A DNA stretch of 5,492 nucleotides, taken from an uncultured Clostridium sp. GTDB lineage: Bacteria; Bacillota; Clostridia; TANB77; CAG-508. The notes under the pieces are model-generated. The model worked only from the letters and a program-made list of their open reading frames with translations, made no database searches and was not told where the DNA came from. Positions 1 to 5,272 of this stretch are shown here, piece by piece; the stretch's first letter is position 1, and each line of letters opens with the position of its first letter. Location: NCBI GenBank assembly GCA_947428535.1, contig CANEMG010000080.1, positions 1 to 5,492 of the forward strand, read 5' to 3'. The translations under genes were made by a program, and so were the position numbers.

Positions 1-632
1 TTATAACACAAATGTCTATTATTTTGCTCTCTACATTTTGTACACTCTATAAATCCATTATATTCATATTCATTATACTGGTAATTAGTATATGTATGAG
101 CTCTTGTATTGTCACTTTGGTATGAGTATCCACAGCTACAACTGTGTACCAATTTATTTGAAGAAGAACAACTTTCTCCTTTAAGCCAATATTCTTCATA
201 AGTGTGATTTGTTACATCATATCTTTTTTTACATCCTGGAATTGTACATTCTTTCCAATGAGCAGTGTCATCATACTTATTAGTTAAGTAGTTGCTACAA
301 TCATGTTCTATAACACCACCACTTACTAATCCTGTTAAATCTATTATAGTAATATCAGAAGTTGTTCGTAATAATTTATTTATATTCATTTCTTTTATTA
401 CTTCTTGTTGTTCTATTAGAATATCACTTCTAGTTTCTTGCGCATAGCTTCTATTCTGCAAGAAAAAACATAAAATTATTAGTATTAAAACAAAAATTAA
501 ATAAAATAACTTTTTGTCTTTTGAAAAATCAATTTTAGCATAATTTTCAAAGCAAACATTTTTTACATTTTTTTTCTTCTTAAAGTTAATACTCTGTGTA
601 TGCATCCAAAATTGTTTCAAATTAGCTATCAT
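1..632 (-). CDS. Exported or membrane-anchored Cys/His-rich protein, C-terminus cut by window edge
   Basis: This open frame starts at ATG 632 and is uninterrupted for 210 codons to the window edge, so the C-terminus is missing. The start is supported by GGAG nine bases upstream and a good promoter at 752-780. Seen: a basic N-terminal region of about 41 residues, a hydrophobic segment at about 42-58 (LFYLIFVLILIILCFFL), and a possible signal-peptidase site, SYA before Gln65. It could instead be an uncleaved anchor. From residue 110 on it is rich in Cys and His: HDC at 110-112, HWKECTIPGC at 125-134, NHTYEEY at 142-148, HSCSCG at 163-168, AHTYTNY at 178-184, ECTKC at 196-200. The spacing resembles the W..C..C...H(T/S) repeats common in secreted clostridial proteins, where they usually accompany other extracellular domains. 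Metal binding or disulfide bonding is inference. No enzymatic domain is visible in the available part, and I do not recognise the gene. Confidence 0.8.
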   Translation of the reverse strand, partial: MIANLKQFWMHTQSINFKKKKNVKNVCFENYAKIDFSKDKKLFYLIFVLILIILCFFLQNRSYAQETRSDILIEQQEVIKEMNINKLLRTTSDITIIDLTGLVSGGVIEHDCSNYLTNKYDDTAHWKECTIPGCKKRYDVTNHTYEEYWLKGESCSSSNKLVHSCSCGYSYQSDNTRAHTYTNYQYNEYEYNGFIECTKCREQNNRHLCY

Positions 633-751
633 TGTTTTAAACTCCTATCTCTATAAATGAATATATCCTCTCTTAACATCTCATTTATCTTAATTTTTAT
701 AGCTACATTTTAAATTTACTAACTTCTTTAATAGACACACTAAAAAATATG

Positions 752-780
752 ATTATTGTATTAATCTTATATGTTGTCAA
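752..780 (-). promoter_or_regulatory. Sigma-A-type promoter for the Cys/His-rich protein gene
   Basis: On the minus strand a perfect -35 box TTGACA (780-775) is followed by a 17-base spacer and a -10 box AATAAT (757-752, five of six consensus bases). Transcription would begin near 745, leaving a 5' leader of about 110 bases before ATG 632. No regulator site is obvious. Confidence 0.7.
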
Positions 781-876
781 TAAAGAAAATGTATAAATTG
801 CACTCTCTCCTTGCTCTGGCTGTTTCATACCAATTTCGTAATTGTACAACATAAAATAAAATTTATAGTTTTATAT

Positions 877-947
877 GGTGTTTAGCACACTTGTTGTGAT
901 AAACGCCTTAGTAGATAGCTATAGTAATTTTACTATACTACTTTTTT
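877..947 (+). ncRNA. Candidate small RNA: hairpin plus terminator-like hairpin
   Basis: The first hairpin pairs 877-889 with 895-907 around the loop CTTGT. Of its 13 positions, eleven are Watson-Crick pairs, one is a G-U wobble (879/905) and one is a G/A mismatch (885/899). A second hairpin pairs TATAGTA (920-926) with TACTATA (931-937), and GTAG (911-914) with CTAC (938-941) across a five-base bulge. It is followed directly by TTTTTT (942-947), as in an intrinsic terminator. Upstream is a -10-like TATAGT (864-869) that would place transcription start at about 876, exactly at the first hairpin. The -35 is weak (ATTGTA 841-846 or TTGTAC 842-847). The RNA would be about 71 bases. This is an inference: no family is recognised, and the hairpins might instead be a protein-binding dyad or a remnant. 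Confidence 0.25.
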
Positions 948-1116
948 AGTTATTTTAATATAAAAATAAGTTTACAAATTCTAGAGTATTTTATAGTTGT
1001 TTTAGGCAAATAGTAGTTTCATGAATTTATCATTTTTGTTACTTTTTAAAAATTCCAAGCATTTATAAAATAAATTAATAATTTACTTGTTAAAAATTAT
1101 ATACTATTAATTTACA

Positions 1117-1145
1117 TTGACTTTACTTCTAAAGAATAGTATACT
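1117..1145 (+). promoter_or_regulatory. Strong sigma-A-type promoter for the 74-aa orphan gene
   Basis: The -35 box TTGACT (1117-1122) and -10 box TATACT (1140-1145) each match consensus at five of six bases and are separated by exactly 17 bases. Transcription would start near 1152, giving a leader of about 22 bases that contains the ribosome binding site. This location excludes a TTG start at 1117 for the downstream gene, since that codon is part of the -35 box. Confidence 0.75.
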
Positions 1146-1173
1146 TGGAATATATTTTGAAAGGATGTTTACT

Positions 1174-1398
1174 ATGAGTTTATATGAAGAAAAAAAAGAT
1201 TATGAAACACTAGTAAAAAATAGCATAGAAAGAGCGAATATTTTATATTCATTATCTGAGAAAGATAGAATTTTGGTAAACAAATTACTTGATAAAAAAG
1301 AAAAAATAAAAGAAAAAAACGGCATCTTTGCTAATTTACAACTTAATATAATAAATAAAAAAATAGAAAAAATAAAGATAACCTCTAAGCTAAATTAA
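1174..1398 (+). CDS. Small lysine-rich orphan protein, 74 aa
   Basis: I do not recognise this protein. The frame is open further upstream, but the promoter at 1117-1145 lies inside that extension. The best ribosome binding site, AAAGGA at 1160-1165, is eight bases from ATG 1174, so I chose that start (MSLYEEKKDYETLVKNSIER...). The product is 74 residues with about 15 lysines and only 11 acidic residues, so it is basic. It contains no Cys or Trp and has no signal peptide or membrane segment. The spacing of Leu/Ile against Lys/Glu suggests an all-helical, possibly coiled-coil protein. It is a single-gene unit with a strong promoter and its own terminator, convergent with glmR. The tidy signals favour a real, well-expressed gene. 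The function is unknown: a small nucleic-acid-binding or regulatory protein is possible, but nothing in the sequence proves it. Confidence 0.7.
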   Translation: MSLYEEKKDYETLVKNSIERANILYSLSEKDRILVNKLLDKKEKIKEKNGIFANLQLNIINKKIEKIKITSKLN

Positions 1399-1415
1399 AA
1401 GCTAGAGGTTATTTT
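1378..1415. terminator. Bidirectional intrinsic terminator shared by convergent genes
   Basis: ATAACCTCTA (1378-1387) pairs with TAGAGGTTAT (1403-1412). The stem is extended by GCT/AGC (1389-1391 with 1400-1402) across one bulged A (1388). On the plus strand TTTT (1412-1415) follows. On the minus strand the stem is followed by a T-rich run copied from 1377-1360. It therefore can stop both the orphan gene and the glmR transcript. The orphan's stop codon TAA (1396-1398) lies in the loop, so the terminator overlaps its coding end. Confidence 0.8.
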
Positions 1416-1438
1416 AAACACACATATCTAATCAGATA

Positions 1439-2392
1439 TTATCTCATCAAATATGAGAATATTACAGAACTCAATTTCAAACTGTTATGTTTTATCGTTC
1501 CATCAGTTGTTGTAAGTAAATCATCTTCTAATAATTCATATTTGCCTTTTAGTATATTTTCGTAATCTATTGGAACTTGATCTTTCTGTTCTTCTGTTTC
1601 ATATTTCTTAAGCATTTCCTTAGGAATCACTGTATTACTTGCTATTACAACATCTATCTCATCTTTTCCTAAGTATTGTTCTAAAACATTTACATGGTCA
1701 CTTACACCAAATCCATCTGTTTCTCCTGGTTGTGTCATTGCATTACATATATACATTACTTTGGCTTTGGCTTTTTTAATTGCTTCTACAACATCTTTAC
1801 AAATTATATGTGGCATTACACTTGTGTATAAACTTCCCATACTTAATATTATTAAATCTGCACTATCTATTGCTTCAAACACTTCTGGTAAAACATGCGG
1901 ATCTTCTTTATAGAAAAACTTTCTGTATTTTTTGTTTGCTTTCGTTATTTCTTCTTCGCCTTCGATAACATCACCTTCTGTTGTCTCTCCCATTAATGTT
2001 AAGAAATCTTCTGATAACGGTAGTACTTTATGTTTTACATCTAATATTTTACTTAAATATTTAATACTTGTTTGCAAACTTCCAGTTTCACGTATTAAAG
2101 ATGTTAATATTAAATTTCCTAATGCGTGACCATTTAATTCACTATATGTAGACAACCTATATTCCATTACATCTCTAACTTCATCTGGTAAAGTAGATAG
2201 ATTACTTAAAACTTTTCTGACATCTCCTACTGCTGGTGTAGAAAACTCTTTTCTAAGCCTTCCTGTACTTGATCCATCATCTGATACTGTAATAACTGCT
2301 GTTATATCTACAGGGAAATATTTTAATCCTTTTAATACAAATGAAGTCCCTGTTCCTCCACCTAGTATTACTATCTTTTTACTTTTTTGCAT
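1439..2392 (-). CDS. glmR: GlmR/YvcK-type gluconeogenesis factor, UDP-sugar-binding regulator (CofD-like fold)
   Basis: Family knowledge: GlmR (YvcK) is a cytoplasmic Rossmann-fold protein that binds UDP-GlcNAc and, in Bacillus, stimulates the GlmS amidotransferase. It is needed for growth and cell shape on gluconeogenic carbon sources. It resembles CofD but is not thought to make coenzyme F420. Seen: 317 aa, the usual length. The N-terminal glycine loop is GGGTGT (11-16), followed by DDGSSTGRLR (38-47), PAVGDVRK (53-60), NGHALGNLIL (87-96), MGSLYTSVMPH (185-195) and CNAMTQPGETDGF (216-228), all in the order expected of the family. Position 184-186 reads Ser-Met-Gly where I recall Gly-Pro-Gly in Bacillus. 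The start ATG 2392 has AAGGAG seven bases upstream. It lies 71 bp downstream of recR, with an inverted repeat in the gap, and is probably the last gene of the operon. The usual partners rapZ and whiA are not in this window. Confidence 0.9.
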   Translation of the reverse strand: MQKSKKIVILGGGTGTSFVLKGLKYFPVDITAVITVSDDGSSTGRLRKEFSTPAVGDVRKVLSNLSTLPDEVRDVMEYRLSTYSELNGHALGNLILTSLIRETGSLQTSIKYLSKILDVKHKVLPLSEDFLTLMGETTEGDVIEGEEEITKANKKYRKFFYKEDPHVLPEVFEAIDSADLIILSMGSLYTSVMPHIICKDVVEAIKKAKAKVMYICNAMTQPGETDGFGVSDHVNVLEQYLGKDEIDVVIASNTVIPKEMLKKYETEEQKDQVPIDYENILKGKYELLEDDLLTTTDGTIKHNSLKLSSVIFSYLMR

Positions 2393-2405
2393 AATGATTC
2401 TCCTT

Positions 2406-2450
2406 AAAAATAAGAATATCTAAATTATAATACATTTTATTCTTATTTTT
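2406..2450. terminator. AT-only hairpin between recR and glmR (possible weak terminator or attenuator)
   Basis: AAAAATAAGAATA (2406-2418) is perfectly complementary to TATTCTTATTTTT (2438-2450), with a 19-base spacer. In the minus-strand transcript the descending arm ends in UUAUUUUU, directly before the glmR ribosome binding site (2404-2399). It could partly terminate recR transcripts or mask glmR translation. A -10-like TATAAT (2429-2424, minus) sits in the loop but has no recognisable -35. With no G-C pairs beyond two, stability is modest. Confidence 0.4.
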
Positions 2451-2463
2451 TACTAAATGATAC

Positions 2464-3063
2464 TTATATTTCACTTCTACCTTCTAAAGCTTTTGTAAGA
2501 GTAATTTCATCTGTATATTCTAAGTCTCCTCCTACTGGAATTCCTCTAGCTATTCTTGTTGCTTTCACTCCCAATGGTTTTACTAGTTTAGATATATACA
2601 TTGATGTTGCCTCTCCTTCAACTCTAGGGTTTGTTGCTAATATTATTTCTTTTGTTTCTTCATTCATTATTCTGCTAAGTAACTCTTTTATTTTTATATC
2701 ATCTGGTCCAATTCCATTCATAGGAGAAATAGAACCATGTAACACATGATATACTCCATTAAATTCATGTGTTCTTTCCATTGCAATTACATCTCTAACA
2801 TCTTCAACTACACATATTACAGAGCTATCTCTTTTCGTATTTGAGCATATGTTGCATGGATCTGTATCAGATATGTTAAAACATTTTGAGCAAAAATGCA
2901 AATTTTTCTTAGCATTTAAAATAGAATTTGTAAATTCTTCTGCCTCTTCATTACTCAAATCTAACATATAAAATGCTAATCTTTGTGCTGTTTTATGACC
3001 TATACTAGGTAGTTTTTCAAAATTTTCTATTAATTTTTCTATTGAAGGTGAATAGTATGACAT
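2464..3063 (-). CDS. recR: Recombination mediator protein RecR
   Basis: RecR works with RecO (and RecF) to load RecA onto single-stranded DNA at gaps and stalled forks. The 199-aa length matches the family (about 198). Domains seen in order: an N-terminal helix-hairpin-helix around residues 10-33 ([14 protein letters not shown]); a four-cysteine zinc finger with Cys58, Cys61, Cys70 and Cys73; a Toprim domain from about 81 to 175 with the acidic VVEDVRD (85-91) and NPRVEGEAT (145-153); and the C-terminal [16 protein letters not shown] segment (174-189), which completes the family signature. All key residues are present, so the protein should be functional. ATG 3063 has AAAAGGA seven bases upstream. 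It lies 75 bp downstream of ebfC and is most likely co-transcribed with it, as in other Firmicutes. The 75-bp gap is very AT-rich with only weak -10-like sequences. Confidence 0.97.
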   Translation of the reverse strand: MSYYSPSIEKLIENFEKLPSIGHKTAQRLAFYMLDLSNEEAEEFTNSILNAKKNLHFCSKCFNISDTDPCNICSNTKRDSSVICVVEDVRDVIAMERTHEFNGVYHVLHGSISPMNGIGPDDIKIKELLSRIMNEETKEIILATNPRVEGEATSMYISKLVKPLGVKATRIARGIPVGGDLEYTDEITLTKALEGRSEI

Positions 3064-3138
3064 AAATTATTCCTTTTTAATAAATTTCATTTTTGATAAA
3101 TTATAATTTTATAGTATTTTAATTTATATTATATATTT

Positions 3139-3483
3139 TTACATTAATCCTGGTATATTATATTTTCCAAGTTCTGCTGCTTGTGCATCATCTACTTTTC
3201 TTAATGCTTCATTTACTGCTGTTAAAATTAAATCTTGTAACATTTCTACATCATCTGGATCTACTACTTCTTTTTTTAGTGTTATTTCTTTTACTATTTT
3301 ATTTCCATTAACTTTTACATATACTGCTCCCCCACCTGCTGTTGTTTCAAATTCCTTTGTTCCTAATTCTTCTTGAGATTTTTCCATATCTGCTTGCATT
3401 TTTTTAGCTTCTTTCATCAATTGATTTATGTTCATTCCTCCGAAGCCCCCCATTCCTCCTGGAAATCCTCCTCTTTTACCCAT
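3139..3483 (-). CDS. ebfC: YbaB/EbfC family nucleoid-associated protein
   Basis: YbaB/EbfC proteins are small dimeric DNA-binding proteins that coat the nucleoid and are nearly always encoded between dnaX and recR. Seen: 114 aa. There is a Gly/Met-rich N-terminus (residues 5-16 contain eight glycines), the helix [20 protein letters not shown] (21-40), then the family-typical [14 protein letters not shown] (48-61), the [20 protein letters not shown] stretch (67-86) and a C-terminal helix with NEALRKV (91-97). The ending GLM is also common in the family. ATG 3483 has a perfect AGGAGG eight bases upstream, which favours it over the internal Met17 despite the low-complexity beginning. Its precise cellular role, as in other bacteria, is poorly defined. 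B. subtilis calls this gene yaaK. Confidence 0.93.
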   Translation of the reverse strand: MGKRGGFPGGMGGFGGMNINQLMKEAKKMQADMEKSQEELGTKEFETTAGGGAVYVKVNGNKIVKEITLKKEVVDPDDVEMLQDLILTAVNEALRKVDDAQAAELGKYNIPGLM

Positions 3484-3516
3484 TTTAAATTCCTCCTATA
3501 AATTATTTTACTTTAT

Positions 3517-3561
3517 AAAAAATTTATCTGCTTTTTAAGATTTTTCAAAATCTCAAAGCAG
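3517..3561 (-). terminator. Hairpin with U-tract between dnaX and ebfC
   Basis: Reading the minus strand, CTGCTTT (3561-3555) pairs with AAAGCAG (3534-3528), and AGATTTT (3553-3547) pairs with AAAATCT (3544-3538). A two-base loop and a small internal bulge complete the structure. Six T residues (3522-3517) follow about five bases later. This is a plausible intrinsic terminator or leaky attenuator after dnaX. The upstream arm can alternatively pair with AAGCAG at 3584-3579, which overlaps the dnaX stop codon, so two exclusive structures are possible. No separate ebfC promoter is convincing. Confidence 0.5.
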
Positions 3562-3582
3562 CATAGCATTTTACTTCTCTGC

Positions 3583-5112
3583 TTAGTCTATTATGTTTAT
3601 ATCTATACCTAAATCATTTATTGGTGATGAAGTTTTTGATGTTTCTGCTTTTGGTGCATTTTTTAAATCTTTATATTTTAAATGAACTTCTTTTCCCGTA
3701 ATTTTCAATATTTCTTTTACTAGCTCATTTTTATTATTAACATCTTCTAATATTTTTTGATTAAATGATGTTAATCCGTTTGGAAATTCTACTTCCCAAA
3801 TTAAATCATTTACTTCATTTATCCTCGTGTTTATTAATGCTGTATATAATCTTATTTTTCCATCTCTTTTCAATACATCTATTACTTTTTTCCAAGCTAT
3901 ATCTGTATTTGTATTACCTGCATTTCCATTAGAAACATTTGATACTTCATTAGATATAGTTCTATTTTCTACTGTTCTCTTTGGTTTCACTTCATTTACT
4001 AAATTGTTTTCTATCTGTTTTGTTTGAATAAAATTTGTCTCTCTACAAGCTTTTATAATTCCTGTTTGAAACATTATTGTTTTTTGTGATGACCATTTTA
4101 AATCATTTTCTAAATCTGATAATCCATAAATTATATCTAATAATTTTTTCTCTTCTGACATATTAGCTAATTCTTTTATTTCTTGTAACTCTTCTTCTGA
4201 ATACAATTTCAAATTATTTGTTGCCTTATATACTAATATATCTTTAAAATATTTTACTACTTCCCATAAATAATTATATAAGTCTTTTCCATCGTTTATA
4301 ACATCATCTACTACTGCTAAAGCTTTTATTGTATCTTTTTCAATTATAGCTCTTGCTAGTCTACTTATATATTCTAACTTTGGAAGTCCAACTAATTCTT
4401 TTACTTCTTCTACTTTGATATTGTCTGTGTTTTCTTGGCTACATCTTTCTAATATACTTATAGCATCTCTCATATGCCCTTCTGACAGTACTGCTATAAT
4501 TTTTAATGCATCATCATCTATTTTTATTTCTGCTTCTGTACAAATAATTTTTAATCTTTTTATTATATCTCCATCTGGTATTTTTTTAAAATCAAATCTT
4601 TGGCATCTTGAAAGTATTGTTGTTGGCAATTTTTGTGGCTCTGTCGTTGCCAATATAAATTTTACATGCTCTGGTGGTTCTTCCAATGTCTTAAGAAGAG
4701 CATTAAATGCTCCTGTTGAAAGCATATGAACCTCATCTATAATATATACTCTATACTTTGCCTTAGTTGGTAAAAAATTTACTTCATCACGAATGCTTCT
4801 GATATCTTCTACACTATTGTTTGATGCAGCATCCATTTCAACTACATCAGTTAATGATCCTTCTAATATCTCTTTACATATATCACATTCATTGCAAGGT
4901 TCTCCATCTTGTGGATTCAAACAATTTACCACTCTAGCTAATATCTTAGCTGAAGTTGTTTTTCCTGTTCCTCTACCACCATTAAAAAGATATGCATGTC
5001 CAACTCTATTAGAAATAACTTGATTTCTTAATGTTCTTGTTATATGGTCTTGACCTACCATATCAGAAAATTTTAATGGTCTAAAATTTCTATAAAGAGC
5101 TGTATATGACAT
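3583..5112 (-). CDS. dnaX: DNA polymerase III subunit gamma/tau (clamp-loader ATPase)
   Basis: DnaX is the AAA+ motor of the clamp loader that places the beta sliding clamp on primed DNA. Its C-terminal part ties the loader to the polymerase and helicase. I start the protein at ATG 5112 (MSYTALYRNFRP), which has AAAGGAGGA five bases upstream and begins exactly where the family does. The frame stays open to 5178, but those 22 codons are repeat DNA. Seen in 509 aa: Walker A GGRGTGKTT (45-53); zinc-binding Cys64, Cys73, Cys76 and Cys79; Walker B VYIIDEVHML (122-131); sensor 1 ILATTEP (153-159); SRC arginine-finger motif LSRCQRF (167-173); sensor 2 GHMRDAISILER (212-223). A helical oligomerisation domain follows to about 360, then an Asn/Ser-rich linker, then a C-terminal alpha/beta domain (about 403-483). 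It is somewhat shorter than the roughly 563-aa Bacillus protein. There is no canonical A-AAA-AAG frameshift site. Confidence 0.97.
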   Translation of the reverse strand: MSYTALYRNFRPLKFSDMVGQDHITRTLRNQVISNRVGHAYLFNGGRGTGKTTSAKILARVVNCLNPQDGEPCNECDICKEILEGSLTDVVEMDAASNNSVEDIRSIRDEVNFLPTKAKYRVYIIDEVHMLSTGAFNALLKTLEEPPEHVKFILATTEPQKLPTTILSRCQRFDFKKIPDGDIIKRLKIICTEAEIKIDDDALKIIAVLSEGHMRDAISILERCSQENTDNIKVEEVKELVGLPKLEYISRLARAIIEKDTIKALAVVDDVINDGKDLYNYLWEVVKYFKDILVYKATNNLKLYSEEELQEIKELANMSEEKKLLDIIYGLSDLENDLKWSSQKTIMFQTGIIKACRETNFIQTKQIENNLVNEVKPKRTVENRTISNEVSNVSNGNAGNTNTDIAWKKVIDVLKRDGKIRLYTALINTRINEVNDLIWEVEFPNGLTSFNQKILEDVNNKNELVKEILKITGKEVHLKYKDLKNAPKAETSKTSSPINDLGIDINIID

Positions 5113-5117
5113 CTTTT

Positions 5118-5126
5118 TCCTCCTTT
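5118..5126 (-). promoter_or_regulatory. dnaX ribosome binding site
   Basis: AAAGGAGGA on the minus strand (5126-5118) is a near-perfect match to the 3' end of 16S rRNA and lies five bases before ATG 5112. It decides the start of dnaX and excludes the upstream in-frame ATG at 5178, which lies in repeat sequence and has no comparable site. The outer end of the 12-bp tandem repeat touches this site. Confidence 0.9.
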
Positions 5127-5149
5127 GTCCAATTGGGTGTCCAATTGGG
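5126..5149. repeat. Tandem duplication of a 12-bp unit at the edge of the inverted-repeat element
   Basis: TGTCCAATTGGG occurs twice in direct succession (5126-5137 and 5138-5149). The inner copy forms the outer end of the left arm of the inverted-repeat element. The outer copy abuts the dnaX ribosome binding site. Both contain the palindrome CCAATTGG. The extra copy may be a local slippage duplication or part of the insertion junction. Confidence 0.8.
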
Positions 5150-5206
5150 GACTGTAGTTTTTGGACGTTTTTGTCCATTTTTTTACGTATGTTATAAAAT
5201 TATAAA

Positions 5207-5235
5207 ACTATAAACATACGTTAGTTTTTGGACAA
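5207..5235 (-). promoter_or_regulatory. Possible dnaX promoter inside the inverted-repeat element
   Basis: On the minus strand TTGTCC (5235-5230, four of six -35 bases) is followed by a 17-base spacer and TATAGT (5212-5207, five of six -10 bases). Transcription would begin near 5200, about 88 bases before the dnaX start. A second -10-like TATAAT (5204-5199) has no good -35. The alternative is readthrough from the SRP RNA promoter. This is moderate to weak evidence. Confidence 0.3.
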
Positions 5236-5253
5236 AAATGTCCAAAAACAAGC

Positions 5254-5267
5254 GTCCCTTTTGGGAC
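5254..5267 (-). terminator. Possible 3' stop of the SRP RNA (hairpin at element edge)
   Basis: On the minus strand GTCCC-AAAA-GGGAC, starting six bases after the SRP RNA, is followed by GCTTGTTTTT. The stem is only five pairs and the T-tract is offset. Termination here may be partial, or may rely on the next hairpin, GTTTTTGGAC with GTCCAAAAAC (5249-5240 and 5233-5224). Confidence 0.3.
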
Positions 5268-5272
5268 ATAAA

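Larger units (their letters stand above)
633..1116. other. Long intergenic region between divergent genes
   Basis: This is about 480 bp of AT-rich DNA between two divergently transcribed genes. It holds the minus-strand promoter at 752-780 and two hairpins at 877-947 described separately. A 49-codon open frame on the minus strand (852-703) lacks any ribosome binding site, overlaps that promoter and is not called. From about 950 to 1116 I see nothing beyond AT-rich sequence. Confidence 0.6.
5139..5267. repeat. 129-bp symmetrical inverted-repeat element (REPIN/MITE-like)
   Basis: Two arms of exactly 55 bases (5139-5193 and 5213-5267) are inverted copies around a 19-base AT-rich centre, matching at about 41 of 55 positions without gaps. 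Each arm reads inward: GTCC, five variable bases, GGGAC, four variable bases, GTTTTTGGAC, one purine, TTTTTGTCCA, seven variable bases, ACGTATGTT. So each arm itself holds smaller GTCC/GGAC palindromes, for example GTCCC-TTTT-GGGAC at 5254-5267. Such nested GGAC/GTCC palindromes resemble REP-type repeats moved in trans by Y1 (RAYT) transposases, or a small non-autonomous MITE. No transposase is present here. It separates the SRP RNA from dnaX, and in RNA it would fold into a long hairpin. The family assignment is inference; the symmetry is seen directly. Confidence 0.75.

Noticed and set aside
465..475. Lipoprotein cysteine in the hydrophobic segment of the left-edge protein
   Set aside because: Cys55 is preceded by Leu-Ile-Ile-Leu. 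A lipobox needs Gly, Ala or Ser directly before the Cys, and the segment continues hydrophobic past it.
703..852. 49-codon open frame on the minus strand
   Set aside because: There is no ribosome binding site at either possible ATG, it overlaps the strong promoter at 752-780, and no family is recognised. It could at most be a gene remnant.
1117..1173. Longer N-terminus of the 74-aa orphan from TTG 1117 or ATG 1165
   Set aside because: TTG 1117 is the -35 box. ATG 1165 overlaps the ribosome binding site that serves ATG 1174.
1780..2129. Plus-strand open frames opposite glmR
   Set aside because: These are antisense shadows of a well-conserved gene, with no translation signals of their own.
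3064..3138. Promoter in the ebfC-recR gap
   Set aside because: Several TATAAT-like strings occur, but the gap is almost entirely A and T and none has a credible -35 at the right distance.
4577..4590. A7 run in dnaX mRNA as a frameshift site
   Set aside because: It lies within the AAA+ core beside the arginine finger, so a shift would destroy the ATPase. The codon phasing (TTT AAA AAA ATA) also does not make an X-XXY-YYZ heptamer.
3827..5023. Plus-strand open frames opposite dnaX
   Set aside because: These are antisense shadows of dnaX, with no ribosome binding sites or recognisable products.
5113..5178. 22-codon N-terminal extension of dnaX from the ATG at 5178
   Set aside because: It is translated from the tandem and inverted repeats, lacks a ribosome binding site, and the family sequence begins at 5112 behind a perfect Shine-Dalgarno site.
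5126..5267. CRISPR-like array from the repeated GTCC/GGAC units
   Set aside because: The units are inverted and nested rather than regularly spaced direct repeats with unique spacers, and there are no cas genes.
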